Shown here in pieces: positions 9,321 to 17,716 of a DNA stretch of 64,000 nucleotides. Under the pieces are notes generated by a model, which was not told where the DNA came from, searched no databases, and saw nothing but the letters and a program-made list of their open reading frames with translations. A program made the translations under genes and the position numbers. Source of the stretch: Burkholderiales bacterium (GTDB taxonomy: Bacteria > Pseudomonadota > Gammaproteobacteria > Burkholderiales > Ga0077523); the NCBI GenBank assembly GCA_019745565.1, contig JAIESW010000024.1:188129-252128 (forward strand), read 5' to 3'. The number at the start of each line of letters is the position of its first letter. The stretch's first letter is position 1.

Positions 9321-10808
9321 TTAGGCGGCGCGGCGCATCAGGAAGGTGGTGAGCAGCGGGACGGGGCGGCCGGTGGAACCTTTGTCCCGCCCCGACTTCC
9401 AGGCCGTGCCGGCGATGTCGAGGTGGGCCCACGGATACTTCTTCGCGAACCGTGCGAGGAAGCACGCCGCCGTCACGCTGCCTGCGGGACGGCCGCCGAT
9501 GTTCGCCATGTCGGCGAACGGGCTCTTGATCTGTTCCTGATAGTCGTCCCACAACGGCATGGGCCACACGCGATCCCACGAAGCCGAGCCGGCGGCGGCG
9601 ATCTCGCGCGTGAGCTCGTCGTTGTTTGAGAACAGGCCAGTCGCCACATGGCCCAGCGCGATCACGCAGGCACCGGTCAGCGTGGCGATGTCGATCACCG
9701 CGGCCGGATCGAAGCGCTCGGCGTAGGTGAGCGCATCGCACAGGATCAGGCGGCCTTCGGCATCGGTGTTGAGCACTTCGATGGTCTGCCCGGACATGGA
9801 CGTGACGATGTCGCCCGGCTTGGTGGCCGTGCCGCTCGGCATGTTCTCGCAGGTGGGTACGAGGCCGACCACGTTGATGGGAAGCTTCATCCCGGCCACG
9901 GCCTTGAGCGTGCCGAGCACGCTGCCGGCACCCGACATGTCGTACTTCATCTCGTCCATGTCGCCGGCGGGCTTCAACGAAATGCCGCCGGTGTCGAACG
10001 TGATGCCCTTGCCCACCAGCACCACCGGTTTCTGCTTCTTCGGGCCGCCGCGATACTCCATCACGATGAAGCGCGGCGGCTCCGCGCTGCCGCGCGTCAC
10101 CGACAGGAACGAGCCCATGCCGAGCTTCTCCATGTCCTTCCGGTCGAGCACGGTGACCTTGAACTTGTGCGCCTTGCCGATGCGCTCGGCTTGGGTTCCG
10201 AGGTAGGTGGGCGTGCAGACGTTGCTCGGCAGGTTGCCGAGATCCTTCGCCAGCGCCACACCGGCTCCGAGCGCACTGCCACGGACCACCGCTTCGTTCA
10301 TCGCGGCGGAGGGTTTCTCGGAGGTGCCGAGCGTCACGTTCGCGAGAACGCCCTTGCCGTTGTCGTCCTTCTGGCTCTTCAGCTGGTCGAAGCGGTACGC
10401 GGTCTCATGGCCGACCGCCACCGCATGCAGGGCCAGGTCGGCGCCGGCGGCATCGGTCACGGCCCATTCGGTCGCGAACAGCGTGGCGTCCTTCGCGCCG
10501 GAGCCGGCGGCGGTTTTCAGCGCGGCGGCGACCGCTTCGCGAAACCCTTTCAGCGTGAGAGCACCTTCCTTGCCGAGGCCCACGACGATCACGCGCTCCG
10601 CCGCCACCGACGGCACTGCGTGCAACAGAGTGCACGCACCGCCGGTCGCCTTGAGGTCGCCGCGACGATGCAATGCCGTGAGGTAACCGGACGCTGCGCG
10701 GTCCACTGCCTTCGCCGCCGGCGCGAACTTTCCGCCGTCGTACATGCCCACGATGATGGCGGCGCCTTTCGCGCCATCGGCCCGGATCTGCCTGATGCTG
10801 AAGTCCAC
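9321..10808 (-). CDS. pepA: Leucyl aminopeptidase (M17)
   Basis: Two-metal cytosolic aminopeptidase of 495 residues; E. coli PepA also binds DNA and acts in cer recombination. The metal/catalytic signatures are present: LVGKGITFDTGGISLKP and NTDAEGRLILCDALTYAE. The reading frame is open about 85 codons further upstream, but that part is repeat-derived (see the direct repeat at 10858-10978). The GTG at 10806-10808, preceded by taggagcg, gives the family-like start MDFSIRQIRADG, so I use it. It is divergent from lptF and leads into holC. Confidence 0.95.
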   Translation of the reverse strand: MDFSIRQIRADGAKGAAIIVGMYDGGKFAPAAKAVDRAASGYLTALHRRGDLKATGGACTLLHAVPSVAAERVIVVGLGKEGALTLKGFREAVAAALKTAAGSGAKDATLFATEWAVTDAAGADLALHAVAVGHETAYRFDQLKSQKDDNGKGVLANVTLGTSEKPSAAMNEAVVRGSALGAGVALAKDLGNLPSNVCTPTYLGTQAERIGKAHKFKVTVLDRKDMEKLGMGSFLSVTRGSAEPPRFIVMEYRGGPKKQKPVVLVGKGITFDTGGISLKPAGDMDEMKYDMSGAGSVLGTLKAVAGMKLPINVVGLVPTCENMPSGTATKPGDIVTSMSGQTIEVLNTDAEGRLILCDALTYAERFDPAAVIDIATLTGACVIALGHVATGLFSNNDELTREIAAAGSASWDRVWPMPLWDDYQEQIKSPFADMANIGGRPAGSVTAACFLARFAKKYPWAHLDIAGTAWKSGRDKGSTGRPVPLLTTFLMRRAA

Positions 10809-10857
10809 GTTCGCTCCTAAGTTGAACAGCCCCCGGGCGCACTGCCTGCTGAGGGGT

Positions 10858-10978
10858 GCATCAGCGTCTTGGGGCGGCCCGGCGACACTGATATGAGACA
10901 GCCCCCACGCTCCCTGCGGTCGCTGCCCCCCGAGGGGGCGCATCAGCGTCTTGGGACGGCCCGGCGACACTGATATGA
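10858..10978. repeat. Pair of 39-bp direct repeats between pepA and lptF
   Basis: Two copies at 10858-10896 and 10940-10978 begin gcatcagcgtcttggg and end gacactgatatga; they differ at a single position. The 43 bases between them hold a ccccc/ggggg-type hairpin (gccccccgagggggc). A related, diverged core (gggac-gcccggcga...ctgat) appears after pyrC' near 19020. The pair sits in the divergent promoter region of two conserved genes and reads into an unused upstream extension of the pepA frame. Confidence 0.85.
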
Positions 10979-11071
10979 TCCGCGCTTGAAACGCGCTGAA
11001 TACAATACGAATTTCTGCAATCGAACGAGCCGGATTATCCGTGTTCGCTCCGGGTAAAGTCAAAGCGCAAG

Positions 11072-12160
11072 GTGATCTTCCAGCGTTCCATGCTGCGCGA
11101 ATTCGCGAACACCGGTCTCGCGGTGTTCGTGGTCCTGCTCGCGATCACCGTGACGACGCAGTTGATCCGCATGCTGGGCTGGGCCGCGCAGGGCATGATT
11201 CCCACCGATGGCGTGCTGATCCTGCTCGGTCTCGCGGCGCTGCGCTATCTGCCGATCCTGCTGTCGCTCACCTTGTTCATCTCGGTCCTGGCCACGCTGA
11301 CGCGCAGCTACCGCGATTCGGAGATGGTCGTCTGGTTCGCGTCGGGCCGCAGCCTGGTGGCCTGGTTGAAGCCGGTGCTGGTCTACGCCACACCGTTCGT
11401 GCTGTTGATCGGGCTGCTGTCGCTGGCGTTGTCACCGTGGGCGGTGCGCAAGGCCGAGGAGTTCCGTCATCAGCTCGACAATCGCGACGACGTCACCGCG
11501 ATCTCGCCCGGCGTGTTCAAGGAATCGAAGCACGCCGACCGCGTCTTCTTCGTCGAGAAGCTGACCGAGAACCTCTCGATGGTCGCCAACATCTTCGTGC
11601 ACTCGAAGCAGAACGAGAAGACCGGGGTGATGGTGGCGGCGCGCGGCTTTGCCGAGACGAGACCCAATGGCGACCGCTTCCTGGTGCTCCTGAACGGCCG
11701 GCGCTACGAGGGAACACCCGGCTCGGCGGAGTACAAGATCACCGAGTTCGAGCGCTACGCGATCCGCATCGAGACCGAGGAGGCGGGGAAGTACTTTCCG
11801 TCCAGCAGTTCGGCGCCGACGCGTGAACTGCTCGACGATCGCACGCCACGCAATCTGGGCGAACTGGTCTGGCGCTGCGGCATTCCGGTTTCGGCCCTGC
11901 TGCTGTCGCTGCTCGCGGTGCCCATGAGCTTCGTCAACCCGCGCGCCGGGCGCTCGCTCAACCTGATCCTCGCCGTTCTCCTGTACATGATCTACAGCAA
12001 TCTGCTGTCGATCTCCCAGTCGTGGGTCATGCAGGAACGGTTGCCGCCGATCGTGGGTGCCACCCTGGTGCACTTCGCGATGCTGGGGCTGCTGGCGATC
12101 CTGCTCTGGCGGCGAATATCGGTGGCGCCGCTGCTGCGGCTCAAGAAAGCCGCGCCATGA
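11072..12160 (+). CDS. lptF: LPS export permease LptF
   Basis: One of the two inner-membrane permeases of the LptB2FGC complex that extracts LPS from the inner membrane and feeds it to the periplasmic bridge. It has 362 residues with three N-terminal hydrophobic segments (from about residues 10, 45 and 90), a periplasmic beta-jellyroll region (about 130-255) and three C-terminal segments. The start is GTG with a poor ribosome binding site; the N-terminus MIFQRSMLREFANTGLAVF fits the family. It overlaps lptG by ATGA, so the pair is coupled. The gene sits opposite pepA, as in many proteobacteria. Confidence 0.95.
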   Translation: MIFQRSMLREFANTGLAVFVVLLAITVTTQLIRMLGWAAQGMIPTDGVLILLGLAALRYLPILLSLTLFISVLATLTRSYRDSEMVVWFASGRSLVAWLKPVLVYATPFVLLIGLLSLALSPWAVRKAEEFRHQLDNRDDVTAISPGVFKESKHADRVFFVEKLTENLSMVANIFVHSKQNEKTGVMVAARGFAETRPNGDRFLVLLNGRRYEGTPGSAEYKITEFERYAIRIETEEAGKYFPSSSSAPTRELLDDRTPRNLGELVWRCGIPVSALLLSLLAVPMSFVNPRAGRSLNLILAVLLYMIYSNLLSISQSWVMQERLPPIVGATLVHFAMLGLLAILLWRRISVAPLLRLKKAAP

Positions 12161-13233
12161 AGACTCTGCGCCGCTACATCACCCGCCAGGTATTCGGTGC
12201 CACGGCACTGGTCTTCATGGCCTTGCTGATGCTGTTCGCGTTCTTCGACCTGATCCAGGAGCTGGCCGACGTCGGCAAAGGCCGCAACTGGGTGATGCTC
12301 GCGCTAATCAAGGTGGCGCTCGCGACACCCGGGCACGTCTACGAGCTGTTTCCGATCGCAGCGCTGCTGGGCACCCTGTTCGCGCTCGCGCAACTGGTTG
12401 CGAACTCCGAGTACACGGTGATGCGGGTCGCGGGCGTGTCGTCGCGGGCGATGATCCTGATCGTGCTGCCCCTCGGCCTGGCCTTTGCCGCGACGACCTT
12501 CATCGTCGGCGAGTTCGTCGCGCCGCTATCGGAAGCCGCCGCGCAGAAGCTGCTGCTGAAGGCGCGCAACACGGGCATCATCGCCCAGGAGTTCCGCTCG
12601 GGCCTGTGGGTCAAGGACGACCACAGCTTCGTCAACGTGACGCAGGTCAGTACCGACGCGGTGCTGACCAGCGTGCGCATCTACGAGTTCGACGACCGCC
12701 ATCGCCTGAAGTCGATCAGCGAAGCGCGCACCGGCGAGTTCAAGGGCGGCAATCGCTGGACGCTGACGGACGTCGTCAGCACGGACTTCGAGGACAATCG
12801 CACGGTGGTGCGACGCGAGCAGGAACGCCTGTGGCAGTCGGTGCTGAACCCCGGCATCCTGAACGTGCTGATGGTGGTGCCCGAGCGCATGTCGCTGGGT
12901 GATCTCTACACCTACATCCAGCACCTGCGCGAGAACCATCAGGCGACACAACGCCACGAGATCGCGCTCTACGGCAAGATCACCTATCCGCTCGCGGTGA
13001 TCGTGATGATGATCCTGGCGCTGCCTTTCGCGTACCTGCGCGCCCGCGAGGGCGGCATCAGCGCGAAGATCTTCGCGGGCATCATGCTGGGGCTCGGATT
13101 CCACCTGGCTTCGCGCCTGTTCGGCCATCTCGGCCTGCTGAACGCCTGGCCGCCGCTGTTCAGTGCGGCATTTCCGACGCTGCTGTTCCTGTTCGTGGCG
13201 TTCGGCATGATGGTGTTCATGGAGCGGCGGTAG
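12157..13233 (+). CDS. lptG: LPS export permease LptG
   Basis: Partner permease of LptF, 358 residues. It starts MKTLRRYITRQVFGATALVF, a typical LptG N-terminus, and has the same layout: three spans, a periplasmic jellyroll around residues 130-240, and three spans near the C-terminus ending in MMVFMERR. The ATG overlaps the lptF stop. LptF and LptG form the V-shaped lateral gate for LPS, and here they share the window with core and O-antigen genes further right. The unit ends at a bipartite repeat between converging genes. Confidence 0.95.
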   Translation: MKTLRRYITRQVFGATALVFMALLMLFAFFDLIQELADVGKGRNWVMLALIKVALATPGHVYELFPIAALLGTLFALAQLVANSEYTVMRVAGVSSRAMILIVLPLGLAFAATTFIVGEFVAPLSEAAAQKLLLKARNTGIIAQEFRSGLWVKDDHSFVNVTQVSTDAVLTSVRIYEFDDRHRLKSISEARTGEFKGGNRWTLTDVVSTDFEDNRTVVRREQERLWQSVLNPGILNVLMVVPERMSLGDLYTYIQHLRENHQATQRHEIALYGKITYPLAVIVMMILALPFAYLRAREGGISAKIFAGIMLGLGFHLASRLFGHLGLLNAWPPLFSAAFPTLLFLFVAFGMMVFMERR

Positions 13234-13256
13234 CGATCGCCAGGCGAGCGCAGCAG

Positions 13257-13347
13257 CCCCCACCCTGACCCTCCCCCAGCGGAGCCGGGGGAGGGGATGC
13301 AAGGCTCCTTCCCCCAACTTTGTTGGGGGAAGGTTGGGATGGGGGCC
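13257..13347. repeat. Dispersed bipartite palindromic repeat, copy 2
   Basis: Same layout and orientation as the copy at 8229: a ccctcccc...ggggaggg hairpin, a short spacer, a cttcccccaac...gttgggggaag hairpin, and the outer cccccaccc/gggatggggg flanks. It fills almost the whole space between the stops of lptG and the converging RDD gene, where it could act as a two-way transcription stop. It lacks a T-run. Confidence 0.9.
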
Positions 13348-13350
13348 GCT

Positions 13351-13779
13351 CTAGATCGGTGCCCGAACGATCCGCGTGCCCAGCAGCCGGTCGTGCAGGA
13401 ACTGGCGGTCGCGATCCACGATGACCCAGAGAAAGCCGATGCCGCCCGCCACCAGGCCCGCAAGGGCCAGCGCATAGCGGGCGACCGCCCGGCCGAGCGG
13501 GAGCTTGTCCCCGTTCGTCAGGACCAGGCGCAGGCCCCAGGTCTTCATCCCGAGCGTCTGGCCGGTGCGCCGCCAGCAGTAGACGAAGTACACCCCGCAC
13601 AGAATCGCGAGATAGCCCTGGTACGCGTGCCGCGCGATCCCGTGGGATGCATCGCCGAACAGCTTGAGAAAGACCCAGCTGCCGATGAACACGATGCCGA
13701 CCAGCAACACGCCTTCGTAGACCATCGCGCCGAATCGCGGCCATAGCCCCGCCAGGGGCGCGGGCGTCGGCGCAGTCAT
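13351..13779 (-). CDS. RDD family membrane protein
   Basis: A 142-residue inner-membrane protein with three or four hydrophobic segments. The family hallmarks are the early arginine-containing segment LWPRFGAMVYEGVLL, the RRTGQTLGMKTWGLRLV block and the closing DRDRQFLHDRLLGTRIV. RDD proteins are mostly uncharacterised; a few are linked to ion or metabolite transport. I chose the ATG at 13777-13779, eleven bases after the stop of the DUF3106 gene; the frame is open further upstream but unlike the family. It is the last gene of the sigma factor/DUF3619/DUF3106 unit. Confidence 0.9.
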   Translation of the reverse strand: MTAPTPAPLAGLWPRFGAMVYEGVLLVGIVFIGSWVFLKLFGDASHGIARHAYQGYLAILCGVYFVYCWRRTGQTLGMKTWGLRLVLTNGDKLPLGRAVARYALALAGLVAGGIGFLWVIVDRDRQFLHDRLLGTRIVRAPI

Positions 13780-13790
13780 CGCATCACCGT

Positions 13791-14216
13791 TCACTTCTGT
13801 TGCGGCGGATTCGACCGGAGCTGGTCCTTGTGTTCCTCGGGAAGCTGGTCGTACTCGAGCCATTTCTGCTGCAGCGCCTCGCGTTCCTTCGGCGGCAGGC
13901 TCTGGATCTTCTTCCAACGTTCCCGCGCCTTCGCGCGCTCCTCGGGCGACAGCGTGGCCCAGTGATGCAGCCGCTGCTGGATGCGCTCCTGCTTTTCCTT
14001 GCTGAGGGTCGGGTACTTCTTGGCGAGCGCCAGCAAACGGGCGCGACGCTCCGGTTCCATGGTGTCCCATTCCTGAGCGAAGGGTGCCAGCAGGCTCTGC
14101 TGCTGCGCATTGAGCTGGACCCACGTGGGCGGCGCGTGCTGCGGGTCGGCAGCGCCGGCGCTGCCCGCGGTGAGGAGCAGGGCGAACGCTAGCGCTGCGA
14201 CGAGTCGGTGAGCCAC
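13791..14216 (-). CDS. DUF3106 periplasmic helical protein
   Basis: A 141-residue protein with a clean signal peptide (cleavage about residue 22, after AGSAGA), so it is exported to the periplasm. The mature part is made of repeated short helices with the pattern W-x-x-L-(S/P)-P-E-E/K-R-x-x: LNAQQQSLLAPFAQEW, WATLSPEERAKARERWKKI, SLPPKEREALQQKW. This matches DUF3106 and resembles LTxxQ/CpxP-type periplasmic sensor or chaperone folds. Its start overlaps the end of the DUF3619 gene by 28 bases, so the two are coupled. A sensing or scavenging role for the sigma factor upstream is inference. Confidence 0.88.
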   Translation of the reverse strand: MAHRLVAALAFALLLTAGSAGAADPQHAPPTWVQLNAQQQSLLAPFAQEWDTMEPERRARLLALAKKYPTLSKEKQERIQQRLHHWATLSPEERAKARERWKKIQSLPPKEREALQQKWLEYDQLPEEHKDQLRSNPPQQK

Positions 14217-14572
14217 TGGTCGAAGCCGCGGTCGAGGTACGCGTTGAGGGGCAGTTCACCGGACAGCAGTTCCGCGTCCTCGGATTCGGGCTGATTGGTC
14301 ACTTCGTGCCAGTACGCGATGACCGCGAGGCCGGCGATCAACGCAGCTGCCGGCAACCAGTAGCGGCGGGACATGGGGAGCCGCGACGAATCGCCGAACA
14401 GGCGGATGCCCGCCGCGGACCACGTGAACCCCTGCGCCGCCTCGCTCTGCCGGGCGCGGGCCAGGGCGGCCTCGCGCGCTGCCGCGAGCCGCTGCAACAC
14501 CCCGGGGGCCAGGTCCCCGAGGCTCGCGTCGAGTCTGCGCTTCACCTTTGCGCCGTAGTCGTGCTCGTTCAT
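14189..14572 (-). CDS. DUF3619 single-pass membrane protein, possible anti-sigma factor
   Basis: Encodes 127 residues. A helical, charged N-terminal half (DYGAKVKRRLDASLGDLAPG) is followed by one hydrophobic span at about residues 70-87 (WLPAAALIAGLAVIAYW) and a short acidic C-terminal part that would face the periplasm. This matches the betaproteobacterial family DUF3619. The topology (cytosolic N-terminal domain, one span) and the ATGA overlap with the sigma factor gene are what one expects of an anti-sigma factor, but no ZAS or RseA motif is visible, so that role is inferred from context only. Confidence 0.87.
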   Translation of the reverse strand: MNEHDYGAKVKRRLDASLGDLAPGVLQRLAAAREAALARARQSEAAQGFTWSAAGIRLFGDSSRLPMSRRYWLPAAALIAGLAVIAYWHEVTNQPESEDAELLSGELPLNAYLDRGFDQWLTDSSQR

Positions 14573-15198
14573 GGTTCGATTCCCCTGTCCCGGAGAAACG
14601 CGGCGATGGAATGGGTCGCCCGCGAGCAGTGCGTCTTCACGCTGCCCTCAGAGCAACCCATGGCCGCGGCGGTCTCCGCCACATCAAGTTCCTCCCAGTA
14701 ACGGAGCAGGAAAGCCTCGCGTTGACGGGCCGGCAGGCGCTCGATGGCGAGCCCGATGGCCTCGGCGATCTGGGCGCGCTCGGCCTGTTCCTCGGGGCTG
14801 CCGTCGCGGTTGGCTCCCGCGTCGACGCGCATGTGCTCCAGCGGGTCATCGTCTTCCTCGTCGGCCGGCGACAGCGACGACAGCAGCGTCGTCCACAGCG
14901 ACCGGACCTTCTGCCTCCGGTAGTGATCCCGGACGGTGTTCTGCAGGATGCGCTGGAACAGCAGCGGCAGCTCGGCAGCCGGCTTGCCCGCATAGCGGTC
15001 CGCGAGCTTCAGCATCGCGTCCTGCACCACATCCAGCGCCACGTGTTCGTCGCGCACGGCGAACATGGCTTGCTTGAAAGCCCGGCGTTCCACCTCCGCC
15101 AGGAAGGTTGCGATCTCCTGCTCGGTAGCCAGGTTGCATTCGCCCTTGTTCGAGTCCGCACGACACAGCCGTGCCGGTTCGTTCGATGGTAGCACCAT
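14569..15198 (-). CDS. RNA polymerase sigma factor, ECF-like
   Basis: A sigma-70 family factor with region 2 (AFKQAMFAVRDEHVALDVVQDAMLKL) and region 4 (LPARQREAFLLRYWEELDVAETAAAM...SVKTHCSRA), separated by an acidic linker with ADEEDDD. Its function is promoter recognition, probably for an envelope-related regulon given the membrane and periplasmic proteins coupled to it. The start is uncertain: the nearest ATG, used here, gives 209 residues; family-like sequence (ATEQEIATFLAEVERRAF) begins later, at a CTG codon at 15132. The gene diverges from yqgE, and a dyad covers the chosen start. Confidence 0.88.
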   Translation of the reverse strand: MVLPSNEPARLCRADSNKGECNLATEQEIATFLAEVERRAFKQAMFAVRDEHVALDVVQDAMLKLADRYAGKPAAELPLLFQRILQNTVRDHYRRQKVRSLWTTLLSSLSPADEEDDDPLEHMRVDAGANRDGSPEEQAERAQIAEAIGLAIERLPARQREAFLLRYWEELDVAETAAAMGCSEGSVKTHCSRATHSIAAFLRDRGIEP

Positions 15199-15226
15199 CC
15201 GGGCCAGATCGAACCATCGAACCGGC
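15173..15226. promoter_or_regulatory. Inverted repeats in the sigma factor/yqgE divergent region
   Basis: gatggt/accatc around a three-base centre lies at 15185-15199, nested in a larger imperfect dyad in which gccggttc...gatggt (15173-15190) faces accatcgaaccggc (15213-15226). It spans the possible start of the sigma gene and lies 30-80 bases before yqgE. It could be an operator or a leader hairpin. The sequence shows the dyad; the role is a guess. Confidence 0.5.
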
Positions 15227-15259
15227 CGCGTCGGAGCGGTAGAATAGGCGCCGAAACAC

Positions 15260-15820
15260 ATGGATTCCGTCAACCTGACCCACCACTTTCTGATCGCCAT
15301 GCCCAGCATGGTCGATCCCAATTTCGCAAAGTCCCTCACCTACATCTGCGAACACAACGAGCAGGGTGCGCTCGGTGTGGTGGTGAATCGCCCGACGGAC
15401 ATGACCCTGCGGGCGCTGCTGGAGCAGATCGAGATCGAGGCGGGCGTCGGCGTGGTGGGCGACACCCCCGTGTACTTTGGCGGACCGGTGCAGACCGATC
15501 GCGGCTTCGTGCTGCATCGTCCGATCGGCGACTGGCAATCGACCCTGTCGGTGCAGGGGGATGTGGGACTCACCACCTCGAAGGACATCCTCCAGGCGGT
15601 CGCCGAGGGCAACGGCCCGGGCAATCTGCTGGTGTCGCTCGGCTACGCGGGGTGGGCGCCCGGCCAGCTCGAGGAGGAACTCAAGCAGAACGCCTGGCTG
15701 ACGGTCGCCGCGAAGCCCGACGTGATCTTCTCCACCCCTCCGCAGGATCGGCTCGCCGCCGCCATGCAGTTGCTGGGCGTGAACCTCGCCACGCTGTCCG
15801 ACGTGGCCGGGCATGCGTGA
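15260..15820 (+). CDS. yqgE: YqgE/AlgH family protein (DUF179)
   Basis: A 186-residue cytoplasmic protein of the YqgE/AlgH family. Typical segments are [21 protein letters not shown] near the start, [26 protein letters not shown], and [19 protein letters not shown]. The biochemical function is not established; AlgH was named for an effect on alginate control in Pseudomonas. It overlaps ruvX by eight bases, a very common pairing (yqgE-yqgF), followed here by pyrR-pyrB. The start ATG follows directly from the divergent promoter region. Confidence 0.94.
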   Translation: MDSVNLTHHFLIAMPSMVDPNFAKSLTYICEHNEQGALGVVVNRPTDMTLRALLEQIEIEAGVGVVGDTPVYFGGPVQTDRGFVLHRPIGDWQSTLSVQGDVGLTTSKDILQAVAEGNGPGNLLVSLGYAGWAPGQLEEELKQNAWLTVAAKPDVIFSTPPQDRLAAAMQLLGVNLATLSDVAGHA

Positions 15821-16280
15821 GGGGCCGTTCGCGTCCATGGCCGGTGGATTGCCCGAACGCGGCGTCGTTCTCGGATTCGATTTCGGGCTCAAGCGCACCG
15901 GGGTGGCCGTGGGCGATTTCGACGTCGGCATCGCGCACCCGGTGACGACCATCGATACCGCGGATCGCGGCGAACGCATGGACCGCATTGCGCGCCTGGT
16001 GGAGGAATGGCGGCCCGTGCTGTTCGTGGTGGGCATGCCGGCCCATGGCGACGGCGCGGAGCACGAGTTGGCCCCGTCGGTGCGCAAGTTCGGTGGTCAG
16101 CTGCACGGGCGCTTCGGGCTGCCGGTGCGCTACGTCGACGAAACGCTCACGTCGAATGCAGCCGAGCGTTCACTCGCAGACGCCGGCGTGCATGGTGCCC
16201 GCCGCAAGGCGGCGCTGGATCGCGTTGCGGCGCAGGAGATCCTGCAGGCATTCTTCGAGTCACCCCATGCCTGCGCCTGA
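15813..16280 (+). CDS. ruvX: Holliday junction resolvase-like YqgF/RuvX
   Basis: RNase H-fold protein that takes part in 16S rRNA 5'-end processing and was named a putative Holliday junction resolvase. Visible are [14 protein letters not shown] (first catalytic Asp), [11 protein letters not shown], the YVDETLTS acidic site and the closing [15 protein letters not shown] (last Asp). It has 155 residues; a second ATG at 15837 would give 147 and a more family-like start, while the first overlaps the yqgE stop and suggests coupling. It overlaps pyrR by 14 bases. Confidence 0.93.
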   Translation: MREGPFASMAGGLPERGVVLGFDFGLKRTGVAVGDFDVGIAHPVTTIDTADRGERMDRIARLVEEWRPVLFVVGMPAHGDGAEHELAPSVRKFGGQLHGRFGLPVRYVDETLTSNAAERSLADAGVHGARRKAALDRVAAQEILQAFFESPHACA

Positions 16281-16773
16281 CGCCGAAGCACTGCTCGCGA
16301 CGCTTGCCGCCGCCATGCAGGGCCAGGTGGGTCGCGATACGGCCCTCATCGGCATCCACAGCGGTGGCGTGTGGGTGGCCGAGCGGCTGCACGAGCGGCT
16401 CGGCTTGCCGACCCCGATCGGCACCATCGACGTCGCCTTCTATCGCGACGACTTCGAAAGCCGCGGGCTCAAGGTGGACGTGCGGCCCTCGGCCATGCCC
16501 TTCGAGGTGGAGGGGCGCGACGTCGTGCTCGTCGACGACGTGCTCTACACGGGTCGTACCACCCGCGCGGCGCTGAACGTGCTCTTCGACTACGGTCGCC
16601 CCGCACGCGTGCGTCTCGCGACGCTGGTGGACCGCGGTGGTCGCGAGCTGCCCATCGCGCCGGATTTCGTCGGCGGATCGCTCGAGGTGTCCGCGGACGA
16701 CATCGTGGTGGTCGAGCGCACGCCCGCCGGCCGCCTCTCGCTCACCATCACACGGAGCGACGGTGCAGCGTAA
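16267..16773 (+). CDS. pyrR: PyrR bifunctional pyr operon regulator / uracil phosphoribosyltransferase
   Basis: A 168-residue type I phosphoribosyltransferase. The PRPP-binding motif [19 protein letters not shown] lies at about residues 80-98, with [14 protein letters not shown] near the N-terminus, as in PyrR. In Bacillus PyrR regulates by RNA attenuation; in Pseudomonas-like operons an attenuation leader is absent. Here the gene is embedded between ruvX and pyrB with overlaps on both sides, leaving no room for a leader, so UPRT activity or another regulatory role is more likely. Confidence 0.92.
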   Translation: MPAPDAEALLATLAAAMQGQVGRDTALIGIHSGGVWVAERLHERLGLPTPIGTIDVAFYRDDFESRGLKVDVRPSAMPFEVEGRDVVLVDDVLYTGRTTRAALNVLFDYGRPARVRLATLVDRGGRELPIAPDFVGGSLEVSADDIVVVERTPAGRLSLTITRSDGAA

Positions 16774-17716
16774 CCCGCAGTTGAACGAGCGCGGCGAACT
16801 GCAGCACCTCCTGTCGATCGAGGGGCTGCCGGCCGCGGTGTTGCTGCAGATCCTCGACACGGCCAAGTCGTTCATGTCGGTGAGCGAGCGCGACATCAAG
16901 AAGGTTCCGCTGCTGCGCGGCAAGTCGGTGTTCAACCTGTTCTTCGAGCCCTCGACGCGCACGCGCACGACCTTCGAGATCGCGGCCAAGCGGCTGTCCG
17001 CGGACGTGCTCAACCTGAACATCGCCACGTCGTCGCAGACCAAGGGCGAGTCGTTGATCGATACCGTGGCGAACCTCGCCGCGATGCACGCCGACATGTT
17101 CGTCGTGCGTCACGCGTCGAGCGGCGCGCCGTACCTGATCGCGCGCCATCTCTCGCCGGAGATCCACGTGGTCAACGCCGGCGACGGGCGGCATGCGCAT
17201 CCGACCCAGGCGTTGCTCGACGTTTTCACGATCCGTCACTACAAGGGCGATTTCACCGGGTTGAAGGTAGCCATCGTCGGCGACGTCCTGCATTCGCGGG
17301 TGGCCCGTTCCGAGATCCACGCGCTCACGACACTGGGCGTGCCCGAGGTGCGCGTGGTCGGTCCGCGCACGTTGATGCCGGCGCAGGTGGAGAAGCTCGG
17401 CGTCAAGGTGTTCCACGACATGGTTGCCGGCCTGCGCGACGTGGACGTGGTCATGATGCTGCGGCTGCAGAACGAACGCATGAACGGCGCGTTGCTGCCG
17501 TCGGCGCAGGAGTACTTCAAGGCCTACGGTCTCACCGAGGAACGGCTGGCGGTCGCGGCGAAGGACGCGATCGTGATGCACCCGGGTCCCATGAACCGCG
17601 GCGTGGAGATCGATTCCGCCGTGGCCGACGGCGGCCAGTCGGTGATCCTGCCGCAGGTCACGTTCGGCATTGCCGTGCGCATGGCGGTGATGGCCATCCT
17701 GGCGGGGAACGGATGA
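16763..17716 (+). CDS. pyrB: Aspartate carbamoyltransferase catalytic subunit
   Basis: Condenses carbamoyl phosphate with aspartate in pyrimidine synthesis. The 317-residue protein has the carbamoyl-phosphate site [20 protein letters not shown] and the [11 protein letters not shown] loop. The GTG start gives the N-terminus [21 protein letters not shown], an extension typical of the class A enzymes (Pseudomonas type) that assemble with a dihydroorotase-like subunit rather than PyrI. It overlaps pyrR by 11 bases and pyrC' by four. No pyrI is present. Confidence 0.96.
   Translation: MQRNPQLNERGELQHLLSIEGLPAAVLLQILDTAKSFMSVSERDIKKVPLLRGKSVFNLFFEPSTRTRTTFEIAAKRLSADVLNLNIATSSQTKGESLIDTVANLAAMHADMFVVRHASSGAPYLIARHLSPEIHVVNAGDGRHAHPTQALLDVFTIRHYKGDFTGLKVAIVGDVLHSRVARSEIHALTTLGVPEVRVVGPRTLMPAQVEKLGVKVFHDMVAGLRDVDVVMMLRLQNERMNGALLPSAQEYFKAYGLTEERLAVAAKDAIVMHPGPMNRGVEIDSAVADGGQSVILPQVTFGIAVRMAVMAILAGNG

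Noticed and set aside
10809-11063. N-terminal extension of pepA
   Set aside because: The extra 85 residues come from the repeat region and do not resemble PepA; the GTG at 10806-10808 with taggag gives the family start.
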